Virus record (IMG/VR): IMGVR_UViG_3300013094_000090
Location: 1 to 47,632 of that record
Length of the DNA stretch: 47,632 nucleotides
Strand: one strand, 5' to 3'
Source: a virus
The position numbers and the translations under genes were made by a program. Within the stretch, counting starts at the first letter, position 1; each line of letters begins with the position of its first letter. The notes under the pieces are model-generated. The model saw nothing but the letters and a program-made list of their open reading frames with translations, did not search any database and was not told the origin of the DNA. Shown here piece by piece: positions 38,877 through 46,329 of this stretch.

Positions 38877-40826
38877 GTGAGCGTAATTCTAAACAAAGAA
38901 CAGCTCACTGAGATGGTTCAGTTTTATATGCAGCAAGATGCGTTTGCATTTGACGTTGAAACTATCGGTGAACAAAGACTATTAACACCCATTAATCAGG
39001 TTGCATGGATAACGTTTGCTACTTATGGGCGCGTTGATTCCATACCTATGGGTCACCCTAATGGTGACTTTGTTGAGTATGTACGCCCACTTACAGGCAT
39101 GGGTCAAAAACGCCTAGACAGTGGATTACCTGTACGTCCCAGCGATTACTCTAGAGATGTTAAAAAGGCTACTAAAGTATTCACTCCGCCTCCTCAACAA
39201 TTGTTTCCAGAAGAGGTATTTACAGCCCTTCAACCACTGTTATTTAGCGATAAATTGAAGATAGGTCACAACCTTATCTTTGACCTCACATCCATTACTA
39301 AGTACTGTAGCAACGAGGTACCACCAGGACCTTACTTTGACACTATGATTGCGTCGTTTCTTTACAATAACCGCAATAAAGGACGCTGTGCGCTAGATGA
39401 CTGTCTAGCACGCGAGCTTGATTTTAAGATGGCTAAAGGCGTTGGTAAAGACATATCGGTACACACCTTTGATGATGTTTTGCTATATGCCGAACTCGAT
39501 GCCAAATACACGTGGTTGTTGTGGGATAAGCTGAAGGTAAAGGTTGCTGAGTCCAATGTAGAGAAGACTATGAAACTGGAGATGAAAGTGCTCCGCGTCC
39601 TCTGCGATATGAAGTTGTCTGGTGCCCCCATCGATACTGAAGCGTTAGTTCAGTTAAAGATTGACCTTGAACGGGACATTGATGAACTACGGGCAAAGAT
39701 TTACCAAGAAGCAGGAGTTCGGTTTAATATCAACTCTGTTGCAGATAAGCAACGCATCTTGTATTCATCTAAAAAAGACGGTGGTCGTGGATTAAAGACC
39801 ACAATACTTACCCCTAAAGGTGCTCAAAAGAAATCAGATAACAAGCCACTTGAGTACTCAGACTACTCAACTTCTGAAGAGGCGATGAAAGAGATTGTCC
39901 AGGACCCTCTAGGAAAGCTGCTATCGGAATACTCAGATTTAAACAAGCTATTGACTACCTATATCGTCCCGTACCTTGGAGATGAAGAGAAAACTAGTCT
40001 GCTTATTAATGGGCGTATTCACTGCGACTTTGTGCAGATTGGCGCTGAGACAGGACGCTTTTCGAGTAAAAGTCCTAATCTTCAGAATATCCCTAACCCT
40101 GAGAAAAGCATTATAGGTAAAAAGATTCGTAATTTGTTTATATCACCTGAAGGGTACAAGCTGGTAGTAGCAGACTATGCTCAGATTGAACCTCGACTTA
40201 TTGCGTCTTTTTCACAAGACAAGACCATGATGGATGCGTTCCTTACTGGACAGGATATCTATACAGCTATTGCGTCTAAAGTGGGTCGTGACCGTTCTGC
40301 AGGTAAGGTGTTAAACCTGTCTATGTCCTACGGTGTAGGTCCTGATAAGGTTGCTAAGACCCTAGGCATTAAACTAGAAGAGGCTAAACAGCTTCTGGAT
40401 GACTTCGCCATAGAGTTTAAAGAGATTAACAACTATCGACGAAGGGTCATAGCCAGTGCTCGTAAAAACGGGTATGTGACCACTATCTGTGACAGGCGCC
40501 GTTATCTTCCCGATATCAACTCTGACATTAGAGAGTATAAGAGCTCCGCTGAACGCCAAGCTTTTAACACCAAAATCCAAGGTTCGGCTGCAGATATCAT
40601 GAAACTCGCCATGGTCAAGGCACATGAAAAGCTTCCTGAAGGGGCTAGACTTCTACTCACAGTTCACGATGAACTTGTAACCTTGACACCTGACCACTTG
40701 GCAGAGCAGACCGCAGACGCCATTAAAGATGCCATGGAAAACGTACTAGAGGGCACAACCCTTCTGCGAGTTCCGCTTATCGCAGATGTAAAGGTTGTTA
40801 ACAAATGGGGTGATGGCAAGAAGTGA
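38877..40826 (+). CDS. polA: Family A DNA polymerase with 3'-5' exonuclease
   Basis: GTG 38877 has AAAGGGGAT upstream. The 649-residue enzyme has an active-looking proofreading domain: D26/E28 in AFAFDVETIG, N/D in GHNLIFDL (about residue 130), and Y204/D208 in YAELDAKY. The polymerase domain has motif A ADYAQIEPRLIASF (D433), motif B RSAGKVLNLSMSYG (R473, K477, Y485) and motif C TVHDELV (D598). There is no 5'-3' exonuclease domain. The residue equivalent to E. coli Phe762 is Leu481. It would be the replicative polymerase. It follows a large inverted repeat and overlaps the next gene (GTGA). Confidence 0.96.
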   Translation: MSVILNKEQLTEMVQFYMQQDAFAFDVETIGEQRLLTPINQVAWITFATYGRVDSIPMGHPNGDFVEYVRPLTGMGQKRLDSGLPVRPSDYSRDVKKATKVFTPPPQQLFPEEVFTALQPLLFSDKLKIGHNLIFDLTSITKYCSNEVPPGPYFDTMIASFLYNNRNKGRCALDDCLARELDFKMAKGVGKDISVHTFDDVLLYAELDAKYTWLLWDKLKVKVAESNVEKTMKLEMKVLRVLCDMKLSGAPIDTEALVQLKIDLERDIDELRAKIYQEAGVRFNINSVADKQRILYSSKKDGGRGLKTTILTPKGAQKKSDNKPLEYSDYSTSEEAMKEIVQDPLGKLLSEYSDLNKLLTTYIVPYLGDEEKTSLLINGRIHCDFVQIGAETGRFSSKSPNLQNIPNPEKSIIGKKIRNLFISPEGYKLVVADYAQIEPRLIASFSQDKTMMDAFLTGQDIYTAIASKVGRDRSAGKVLNLSMSYGVGPDKVAKTLGIKLEEAKQLLDDFAIEFKEINNYRRRVIASARKNGYVTTICDRRRYLPDINSDIREYKSSAERQAFNTKIQGSAADIMKLAMVKAHEKLPEGARLLLTVHDELVTLTPDHLAEQTADAIKDAMENVLEGTTLLRVPLIADVKVVNKWGDGKK

Positions 40827-41317
40827 GTTTTTTCGACAAGTTTACTCGGGATGAAAACTCCGCTGACGATGTGGGATATATCCCTATGTCCACATTGATG
40901 CGGTGGTACCTCTATGACATGGATGTTGTAGATAGAGAGGAACTTGCTCAGAAGTTTGAATTGCCTCCCATCAGCCAAGAGGGTATTGAGATGGAAATCC
41001 TAGACAGCAAGGCTCGTATGGCTGTGGTGGAAAAATACACTGACTTTGTAAAAGGTTTGGCTGAAATAAACGGATATATTATTAATGAGATTCACTCAGC
41101 AACTTTGAGAGAAAAGCTCGAGTTACTTAGAGATGAATTTGGCGACGACGTCGATGACATGTATGAAGAGCTTACCGAGGAAACGACAATATTTTTTGAC
41201 CAGATAAGTTTTGCTGCAATTATGTTCGGTTTATCTGTAGGATTTGCTGTCGGACTATTATCTGAAGGACCAGCAGAAGTTAACTACGCAGGAGAAAACC
41301 CATATGAGCAACAATAG
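40823..41317 (+). CDS. Acidic helical protein with C-terminal membrane segment
   Basis: GTG 40823 overlaps the polymerase stop. The 164-residue protein is highly acidic and helical (MSTLMRWYLYDMDVVDREEL, then IEMEILDSKARMAVVEKYTD, then EFGDDVDDMYEELTEETTIF). Near the C-terminus FAAIMFGLSVGFAVGLL (about residues 131-148) looks like a single membrane span, followed by a short PYEQQ end. A membrane-anchored replication accessory is imaginable. I do not recognise a family. It overlaps the next gene by 14 bases. Confidence 0.6.
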   Translation: MSFFDKFTRDENSADDVGYIPMSTLMRWYLYDMDVVDREELAQKFELPPISQEGIEMEILDSKARMAVVEKYTDFVKGLAEINGYIINEIHSATLREKLELLRDEFGDDVDDMYEELTEETTIFFDQISFAAIMFGLSVGFAVGLLSEGPAEVNYAGENPYEQQ

Positions 41318-41891
41318 CGACTGGTACGCCCGCCAATTAGGTGGTCGCGCTCCACAGCAACCTCAGCAGCTTCCCCCACAATTTCAACAGGTTCCTCCGC
41401 AGTACCAGCAGCCTTACCCACCCCAGTATCAACAGCAGCCTCCAGTCTATCCACCACCACAGTTTCAACAACAACCTGTCTACCCACCCCAGTACCAGCA
41501 ATACCCACCACAGCCACCTCAGTATTACCCTCCACAACCACAGTACTATCCACAGCAACCTCAAAACTATCCTCCACAACAGTACGGTCCTATGCCTGGG
41601 CAGAAGTTATCGGAGTACCAAGGTTATGAGCACACTCCTCCAAAGAGCGCAAACTCCGCCGACCTTTGTCCAGATTGCAACAGTAGAAATTACTCAAAGG
41701 TAGGAAAGACTCCACCATCACAAGCAGGTCCAGGTCAGGATATTTGGCGCTGTTATGACTGTGGCTACCCTGTTAAGCAAACAACAAGCGGTATGGGTGG
41801 ATTTAGCCAACAAAGTACTGGACCAACTATGCCTGCAAAACAAGTTCCGACAGGCGGGTTCAACCCACAGGGGATTATCGGTCACATCTAG
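41304..41891 (+). CDS. Pro/Gln/Tyr-rich protein with C-terminal zinc ribbon
   Basis: I place the start at ATG 41304, after a GGAGAA tract; an upstream in-frame start would run far into the previous gene. The 195-residue protein has a low-complexity region (about residues 13-95) of PQ, PPQY and YPPQ repeats such as QYPPQPPQYYPPQPQYYPQQ. It ends in a zinc ribbon with CPDC (about 118-121) and CYDC (about 148-151), then a Gly/Pro tail. The prion-like composition suggests self-association. It lies between polymerase and RecA genes, so an SSB-like or scaffold role in replication is conceivable but unproven. Confidence 0.65.
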   Translation: MSNNSDWYARQLGGRAPQQPQQLPPQFQQVPPQYQQPYPPQYQQQPPVYPPPQFQQQPVYPPQYQQYPPQPPQYYPPQPQYYPQQPQNYPPQQYGPMPGQKLSEYQGYEHTPPKSANSADLCPDCNSRNYSKVGKTPPSQAGPGQDIWRCYDCGYPVKQTTSGMGGFSQQSTGPTMPAKQVPTGGFNPQGIIGHI

Positions 41892-41903
41892 TAGTATGAG
41901 CGC

Positions 41904-42965
41904 ATGAAATCAACAGGCGCACTAGAAAAGACAATTAAGCTTCTTAACAAGAAGCTTGGTGATGAAACAATTATTCCTGCACAATCTGTAGTCGACTACG
42001 GGCGCATCCCATCAGGTTCCTTATCATTAGATATTGCTCTGGGCGGCGGATGGTCACTTAATAAGTGGCACGAGATTATTGGTGAGCAAAGTAACGGTAA
42101 GACTGCACTAGTTTTAAAGACTATTGCTACCAATCAACAGCGAGACCCAGACTTCACAACGGTCTGGGTAGCTGCTGAAGACTGGGTACCCTCACACGCA
42201 GAGATGTGTGGTGTTGATGTTAGCCGTGTGTACGTTATTACTACAAATATTTTGGAGGATGCTCTAGATGCCGTTCTCGAAATCGCAGAAACAAAAGATG
42301 TTGATTGTATTGTTATTGATTCTTTGCCTGCCCTTCTTACTAAGTTGGAAGAAGAAAAGGAGATGAACGACGCGATAGTTGGTAAGACCGCCCTCCAGCT
42401 TAATAAGTTTTGGCGCAAGGTTACCTTCTCATCGCATCGTAGTTTGCTGGGTGGAGAGCGTCCTTTCCTAGGTTTGGTTATTAATCAGTTTCGTTCCAAG
42501 ATTGGCGTGGTATATGGCGACCCACGAACAACTCCAGGGGGAGAAGGCAAGAACTACCATTTCTCTACCCGTTTACAGTTGAGTCGTGATGAATGGATTC
42601 ACGAAGGTAAGGGCGAAGCAAGGCACAAGGTAGGTCAGACCATCAAGGTCAGGGTCATTAAGAACAAGACAGCTGTCCCTGCGCAGGAAGCCGTGTTTGA
42701 TTTCTACTTTGATGACAGCCAAGAGCATCCATTTAAGGCTGGAGATATTGACTACATCAAAGAGATGATGGCGCTTTCTAAGCTGTTTAAGGTAGTGAAA
42801 CGAGCAGGTTCCTACTATCGGTACGCCGAACGTCAGTGGCAAGGCGAGGATGCTATGATTAAGTCACTGAGAGAAGAACTTGACCTTCAAGAGATGTTAG
42901 ATAAAGACGTCCGAGAAGCTATCAAGATTAGTTCTAAATTTGCACCCGAGTCCGATGAGGAGTAA
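41904..42965 (+). CDS. recA: RecA-like recombinase
   Basis: The 353-residue protein starts at ATG 41904. It carries RecA features: IPSGSLSLDIALGGGWSLNK, Walker A GEQSNGKTALVLKTI (about residues 60-70), AEDWVPSHAEMCGVDVSRVY, and Walker B DCIVIDSLPALLTKLEE. A KTALQLNKFWRKVTF helix and the GLVINQFRSKIGVVYGDPRT loop 2 region follow, with TTPGGEGKNYHFSTRLQLSR. The Walker A is variant (GEQSNGKT rather than GPESSGKT). It would catalyse strand exchange for recombination-dependent replication and repair. It overlaps the resolvase-like gene by 11 bases. Confidence 0.95.
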   Translation: MKSTGALEKTIKLLNKKLGDETIIPAQSVVDYGRIPSGSLSLDIALGGGWSLNKWHEIIGEQSNGKTALVLKTIATNQQRDPDFTTVWVAAEDWVPSHAEMCGVDVSRVYVITTNILEDALDAVLEIAETKDVDCIVIDSLPALLTKLEEEKEMNDAIVGKTALQLNKFWRKVTFSSHRSLLGGERPFLGLVINQFRSKIGVVYGDPRTTPGGEGKNYHFSTRLQLSRDEWIHEGKGEARHKVGQTIKVRVIKNKTAVPAQEAVFDFYFDDSQEHPFKAGDIDYIKEMMALSKLFKVVKRAGSYYRYAERQWQGEDAMIKSLREELDLQEMLDKDVREAIKISSKFAPESDEE

Positions 42966-43293
42966 GGGTCAGATAGAGTCTAGAAAACACGAGGACCGAT
43001 TAGCCAAAACCTTTGGCGGGAAACGTAACGCGGGGAGCGGAAGTTTCTGGCAGCGGAAAGGTGATGTTCGTACTCCTGAGCTTTTAATCGAGCACAAGTG
43101 GACGGGCAAAACCCAAATCACTGTCAAAGCAGCGGTGCTTGAGAAGATTGTTAAGGAAGCAATCCTTGACAGTCGAACACCTGTTCTAGGCTTTCATCTT
43201 AATGGTGAAAATTACGTATGCCTAACAGAAGACGACTTTCTTGAGCTCTGCTATGAGCTTAAGGATTGTTCGTGTACAAAGGCGACGAGCTAG
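42955..43293 (+). CDS. PD-(D/E)XK resolvase-like nuclease
   Basis: ATG 42955 lies in the end of the recA gene; a TTG at 42940 is less likely. The 112-residue protein has the core RKHEDRLAKTFGGKRNAGSG (E13), SFWQRKGDVRTPELLIEHKW (D37, E46, K48) and then a strand with TGKTQITVKAAVLEKIVKEA. E...D...E-x-K is the PD-(D/E)XK catalytic pattern, as in phage and archaeal Holliday junction resolvases. Genomic pairing with RecA supports a role in resolving recombination intermediates. A RuvC-like resolvase is also encoded nearby. Substrate specificity is not shown. Confidence 0.75.
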   Translation: MRSKGQIESRKHEDRLAKTFGGKRNAGSGSFWQRKGDVRTPELLIEHKWTGKTQITVKAAVLEKIVKEAILDSRTPVLGFHLNGENYVCLTEDDFLELCYELKDCSCTKATS

Positions 43294-43583
43294 ATTATTG
43301 GGATAACCATGGCAAATGTAAAGGCATGGATACTGAACAGTGGTTCCCCCCTCGCGACAAAGATAAATACAAAGACATTGCTGATAAGGCAAAGGCTATC
43401 TGTTTTGGTAAGGATGGTAAGCCTGAGTGCCCCGTTCGCAGAGAGTGCCTGCTAGCAGCTATTAAAATTGACGAGCAGCACGGTATCTGGGGTGGTATGA
43501 GTCATCGAGAGCGCAACGCTTTACAACGTAAGGCAACTCGTAATAAGATGACCGTAGCCGAATGGCTAGACCAAAAGGGGTAG
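43272..43583 (+). CDS. whiB: WhiB-family iron-sulfur regulator
   Basis: GTG 43272 has AAGGA (43261-43265) at a six-base distance, so it is preferred over TTG 43266. The 103-residue protein has the WhiB pattern: C16 in GKCKGMDTEQWFPP, then C44, C53 and C59 in AICFGKDGKPECPVRRECL, followed by the signature GIWGGMSHRERNAL and a basic tail. WhiB proteins bind a 4Fe-4S cluster and act with the primary sigma factor in Actinobacteria. Between C44 and C53 there are eight residues instead of the usual two. It probably changes host or phage promoter use. It overlaps the 42955 gene by 22 bases. Confidence 0.92.
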   Translation: MYKGDELDYWDNHGKCKGMDTEQWFPPRDKDKYKDIADKAKAICFGKDGKPECPVRRECLLAAIKIDEQHGIWGGMSHRERNALQRKATRNKMTVAEWLDQKG

Positions 43584-43585
43584 AA

Positions 43586-44461
43586 ATGAAACAACCGATG
43601 TCAGCTGCTTTTAAAAAGTTTGCAGAAACAGGAAAGACTGACACTCGTGTGTTAGGTCCTTTAGAACGTTACGTACTATCACGTCCTCACGATGATTCCC
43701 GACCTACAAATGTGTTTCATCCATCTGAGATGTCTAAAGATAACTGGTGTTATCGTGCATCATACTTTCACCTTAAAGGCTATAAGCCATTAAAAGCTGA
43801 TACACCCAACGGATTACAACGAGAGAATGTGTTTGCTAATGGTCACGGCGCACATGAACGTTGGCAGAACTGGTTTGCACAAGCAGGAACGTTATATGGA
43901 ACTTGGGGTTGTTGGCATCAGCAATGCGAAAAAGACAAAGTTCGTGTATGGGGTATGCCTTATCCAGAATGTCCTAATGGTCATGGACCAATGAAGAAGT
44001 ACAAAGAGGTCCCACTAGTACATAAGAAACTTCGCTTTGGTGGCCATGCAGACGGTTGGTTAATTGGTTATGGCGCACCTTTGCTTCTTGAAGTGAAGAC
44101 TGTTGGTGAAGGCACTTTTCGATGGGAAGCGCCAGAAATGCTTAGAGAAGATACTTTTGAACAAGCGTGGAAAAAGCTAGATACACCTTTTCATTCACAT
44201 ATTATGCAAGCACAGATTTATTTAAAGCTTATTGAATTAATTGGCAATGAACAAGAATGCCCTCAAGAGATTATGTTTTTGTACGAGAAGAAAGCTGACC
44301 AAGAGGCAAAAGAGTTTATTGTTCCAAAGAGTGACTTTGGCGTATCTGAAAAGTTTGCAGCAGTCGATATGATTTTAAATGCCATTGAGAATAACAAGGC
44401 ACCTTCATGTAATGTTGCCAGCTACGGTAAATGCAAGAGTTGCGGAGGATATGATGATTAA
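43586..44461 (+). CDS. Cas4/RecB-like nuclease with Fe-S cysteines
   Basis: ATG 43586 is used because AAAAGGGG ends five bases before it; ATG 43562 would lie inside whiB. The 291-residue protein has H45 in VFHPSEMS and C55, an inserted possible zinc ribbon (GCWHQQCEKD, then YPECPNGHG), catalytic D156 in FGGHADGWLIGYG, E169/K171 in LLLEVKTVGEG, and a QxxxY motif HIMQAQIYLKL. C275, C283 and C286 close the C-terminus. One N-terminal plus three C-terminal cysteines is the Fe-S arrangement of Cas4 and AddB-type nucleases. It is probably a 5'-end processing exonuclease in recombination; no CRISPR genes are present. Confidence 0.82.
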   Translation: MKQPMSAAFKKFAETGKTDTRVLGPLERYVLSRPHDDSRPTNVFHPSEMSKDNWCYRASYFHLKGYKPLKADTPNGLQRENVFANGHGAHERWQNWFAQAGTLYGTWGCWHQQCEKDKVRVWGMPYPECPNGHGPMKKYKEVPLVHKKLRFGGHADGWLIGYGAPLLLEVKTVGEGTFRWEAPEMLREDTFEQAWKKLDTPFHSHIMQAQIYLKLIELIGNEQECPQEIMFLYEKKADQEAKEFIVPKSDFGVSEKFAAVDMILNAIENNKAPSCNVASYGKCKSCGGYDD

Positions 44462-44942
44462 GTTAGTCAGTCGCGAAGGTAGTAAAGATGTTACAGCTGC
44501 TTTGGCTTCAGGTGGGCTTGGAGTACCTGATAGTTTTGACTACCCTCAACCAAAGATTCCAGAGGATTTAACAAGCCTTACCGATAGTGATTTGATGGGG
44601 CTTTATCTGTTATTTAATGAGTACAACAACTTTCTGTTAATGCAGGTTTCCATTGCTAAAGTAGATGCAGATTACTATTCCAAGCTTCGTTCAATTGAAG
44701 AGGCAAGGTTTATCCTAGAAGCGCCTAAAGGAGAGACGGTAGCTAAGACTAAGGCTCGTTGTCTTTTAGACCCTGATTACATTAAAGCCCTTAACATGGC
44801 TGACTCCACAGAGAGTTATGCCACTATTGTTGAGGCTATTCAAAAGACTTCATCCGAGAGTATGTGGGTAATCAAAGGAGAGATTACTCGTCGTCGCAGT
44901 AATGCCAGCTTCTCACAGGCAGCTCGCGGATACTCGGCATGA
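44454..44942 (+). CDS. Hypothetical helical protein between nuclease and RuvC-like genes
   Basis: GGAGG at 44444-44448 best fits ATG 44454 (ATG 44451 is too close). The 162-residue protein has a flexible N-terminus with SREGSKDVTAALASGGLGVP, then PEDLTSLTDSDLMGLYLLFN and long helices (EARFILEAPKGETVAKTKAR, then a YIKALNMADSTESYATI region), ending RRSNASFSQAARGYSA. There are few motifs and no Cys. It is coupled by overlap to a Cas4-like nuclease gene and a RuvC-like gene. A recombination mediator is a reasonable speculation, but I do not recognise a family. Confidence 0.6.
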   Translation: MIKLVSREGSKDVTAALASGGLGVPDSFDYPQPKIPEDLTSLTDSDLMGLYLLFNEYNNFLLMQVSIAKVDADYYSKLRSIEEARFILEAPKGETVAKTKARCLLDPDYIKALNMADSTESYATIVEAIQKTSSESMWVIKGEITRRRSNASFSQAARGYSA

Positions 44943-45478
44943 AAGTATTTCAAGATGGTATGGTCGTGGGAAGCCCCGTGTGGCTTGGCATTGACCAGTC
45001 CTTTAGTGGATTTGCTATTACTGCCCTTGGGGATGCTGGCTTTTATACAGAGGTTTATAAATCAGACAAGCGCGGTACAGACCGTTTAAAAGATATTCAA
45101 TCCCATGTAATGGATTGGTTAGTAGAGTTTGACCAGATTCACGACGTTGCTATGGAAGGCTACGCGTACGCAGGGGCTGGAATGGTTTACAACTTAGGAG
45201 AGCTAGGTGGCATGGTTAAGCTGACTTTATTGGAGTTCGGTATTTACCCACTAATTGTTCCCCCTACAAACTTAAAGAAGTACGCAGCAGGAAAAGGTAA
45301 TGGCGTCAGTAAGAGCCAGATGCTTCTTAACGTTTATAAAACATGGGGCGTGGAGTTTACTGATGACAACGCTGCTGACTCCTACGTCCTTGCCCATATG
45401 GTTAAAGGGACTACTAAGTACTCCTATCAAGAAGACGTTATTAAGAAATTGCAAGACCCTAAGTTCAGGGAACGTTAA
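44939..45478 (+). CDS. RuvC-like Holliday junction resolvase
   Basis: This 179-residue protein starts in an ATGA overlap. It has the RNase H-fold catalytic acids: D19 in WLGIDQSFSGFAITAL, E74 in VAMEGYAYAGAGMVY, and D residues in FTDDNAADSYVLAHMVKG. The intervening PTNLKKYAAGKGNGVSKSQM segment is typical of RuvC (K-x-G-x-G-x-x-x-K-x-x-M). It should cleave four-way junctions, and it may assist the resolvase-like protein at 42955. The length is normal. The next gene starts in a TAATG overlap. Confidence 0.88.
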   Translation: MKVFQDGMVVGSPVWLGIDQSFSGFAITALGDAGFYTEVYKSDKRGTDRLKDIQSHVMDWLVEFDQIHDVAMEGYAYAGAGMVYNLGELGGMVKLTLLEFGIYPLIVPPTNLKKYAAGKGNGVSKSQMLLNVYKTWGVEFTDDNAADSYVLAHMVKGTTKYSYQEDVIKKLQDPKFRER

Positions 45479-45825
45479 TGGAACTACCTAAGCCTGAGTC
45501 TGTTAACTTCTATGAGATGTCCCATGCAGAACAAAATAGGTACTACGCTAAAAATGTTAGAAAATTAATTGAGTGGCTGCTGCTTCAAGACGATTTTCCT
45601 GATAAATTTCGTCGTGCGGTGGAAGCCATCGATGATTACACATTCTATATCGGAGAAGAGATAGGAGTTCGACAATTGGTTGAGGACGAGTACTTTTGCA
45701 ATGACCCTGAGTGCGGTTGTGATAATTGCGACGGAGATTGCGATTGCGTAGAAGAGTCTGTAGATGATTTTGAAGATGACGACCTACTAGATGAAAGTCT
45801 ATTTGAGGAGAATGATGAAGACTAA
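45478..45825 (+). CDS. Acidic protein with Cys-rich metal-binding knuckle
   Basis: This 115-residue protein begins in TAATG overlap with the RuvC-like gene. The N-terminal part is helical (MSHAEQNRYYAKNVRKLIEW). Then YFCNDPECGCDNCDGDCDCV contains six cysteines in 17 residues. The last 25 residues are very acidic (EESVDDFEDDDLLDESLFEE). The Cys cluster resembles a small metal-binding knuckle, reminiscent of metallothionein spacing, but no family is recognised. The acidic tail hints at protein-protein contacts or DNA mimicry. Confidence 0.6.
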   Translation: MELPKPESVNFYEMSHAEQNRYYAKNVRKLIEWLLLQDDFPDKFRRAVEAIDDYTFYIGEEIGVRQLVEDEYFCNDPECGCDNCDGDCDCVEESVDDFEDDDLLDESLFEENDED

Positions 45826-46051
45826 CGACGACTACAAAAACCTTCGTAACATGGGGTACATGACCTCAGAAGAATATGTCAGTTGCATGTCCCCAGCACT
45901 TATCAGTTACCTAGATGAGTCATGGGGTTTTGAGGGTCACAAGCTACGCCACCCTGAAGACTTAGCAACCAATGCGTCTATCTTTTTTGACATTGCATAT
46001 CGAGTAACCGCAGAGCTGACACTGTTTTGGCAAAGTCAATCAGAGAACTAA
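45815..46051 (+). CDS. Small hypothetical protein
   Basis: ATG 45815 is preferred because GAGGAG ends at 45810; ATG 45812 is too close. The 78-residue protein starts MKTNDDYKNLRNMGYMTSEE and has EDLATNASIFFDIAYRVTAE near its end. It is soluble, mildly acidic and helical. There is no recognised motif. It is embedded in a run of overlapping small genes after the recombination genes, which in phages often encode accessory or host-interaction factors. Confidence 0.55.
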   Translation: MKTNDDYKNLRNMGYMTSEEYVSCMSPALISYLDESWGFEGHKLRHPEDLATNASIFFDIAYRVTAELTLFWQSQSEN

Positions 46052-46248
46052 AACCTGATTATTCAGGGAGCATGGACTACGCAGATGAGGTGCACCACGA
46101 ATGCCCTCACTGCGAGTCTAACTTGTGGAACGTTAAAGTTTCTTTTGACGATTATGAAATAGCCCAATACCTCCTTGAGATGGAATGCGCTATTTGTGGG
46201 ACCTACGCCTTAGCCCCCACCCCACTCGATAAACCTCACACACTGTGA
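46027..46248 (+). CDS. Small zinc-ribbon protein
   Basis: The frame opens at TTG 46027 inside the previous gene; ATG 46072 is an alternative with AGGGAG directly before it, so the start is uncertain. The 73-residue form contains HECPHCESNLWNVKV and later MECAICGTYALAPTP, a CxxC-x~30-CxxC zinc ribbon with an acidic segment between. Small zinc ribbons of this kind bind nucleic acids or host proteins. It is the last gene before an intergenic hairpin and the SpoVS gene. Confidence 0.6.
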   Translation: MAKSIRELKPDYSGSMDYADEVHHECPHCESNLWNVKVSFDDYEIAQYLLEMECAICGTYALAPTPLDKPHTL

Positions 46249-46253
46249 AGTTT
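46231..46253 (+). other. Imperfect hairpin at end of replication cluster
   Basis: AAACCTCAC (46231-46239) pairs with GTGAAGTTT (46245-46253) at eight of nine positions around loop ACACT, spanning the stop codon at 46246-46248. There is no U-tract, so its action as terminator is doubtful. Confidence 0.3.
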
Positions 46254-46264
46254 AGCCTGTAAAA
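46254..46264 (+). repeat. 11-nt direct repeat, copy 1 (AGCCTGTAAAA)
   Basis: The exact 11-base sequence AGCCTGTAAAA follows the stop of the zinc-ribbon gene and recurs at 46602-46612 right at the stop of the next gene. TGTAAAAT includes a plausible -10 (TAAAAT, 46260-46265). A promoter element or regulator site is possible. Confidence 0.4.
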
Positions 46265-46284
46265 TCTGACACAAAACCTCACAC

Positions 46285-46327
46285 TTTATACCGCAGAACA
46301 ACAACAATTCGGTAAATGAGGTATAAA
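46285..46327. promoter_or_regulatory. Inverted repeat in SpoVS leader
   Basis: TTTATACC (46285-46292) and GGTATAAA (46320-46327) form perfect 8-bp arms; the right arm ends two bases before the ATG at 46330. The GAGG tract at 46318-46321 lies at its edge, so a folded leader could partly hide the ribosome-binding site. Confidence 0.4.
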
Positions 46328-46329
46328 AC

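Noticed and set aside
43586-44461. Cas4-like gene as evidence of a CRISPR adaptation module
   Set aside because: No cas1, cas2 or repeat array is present; its neighbours are RecA and resolvases, so a recombination exonuclease is the simpler reading.
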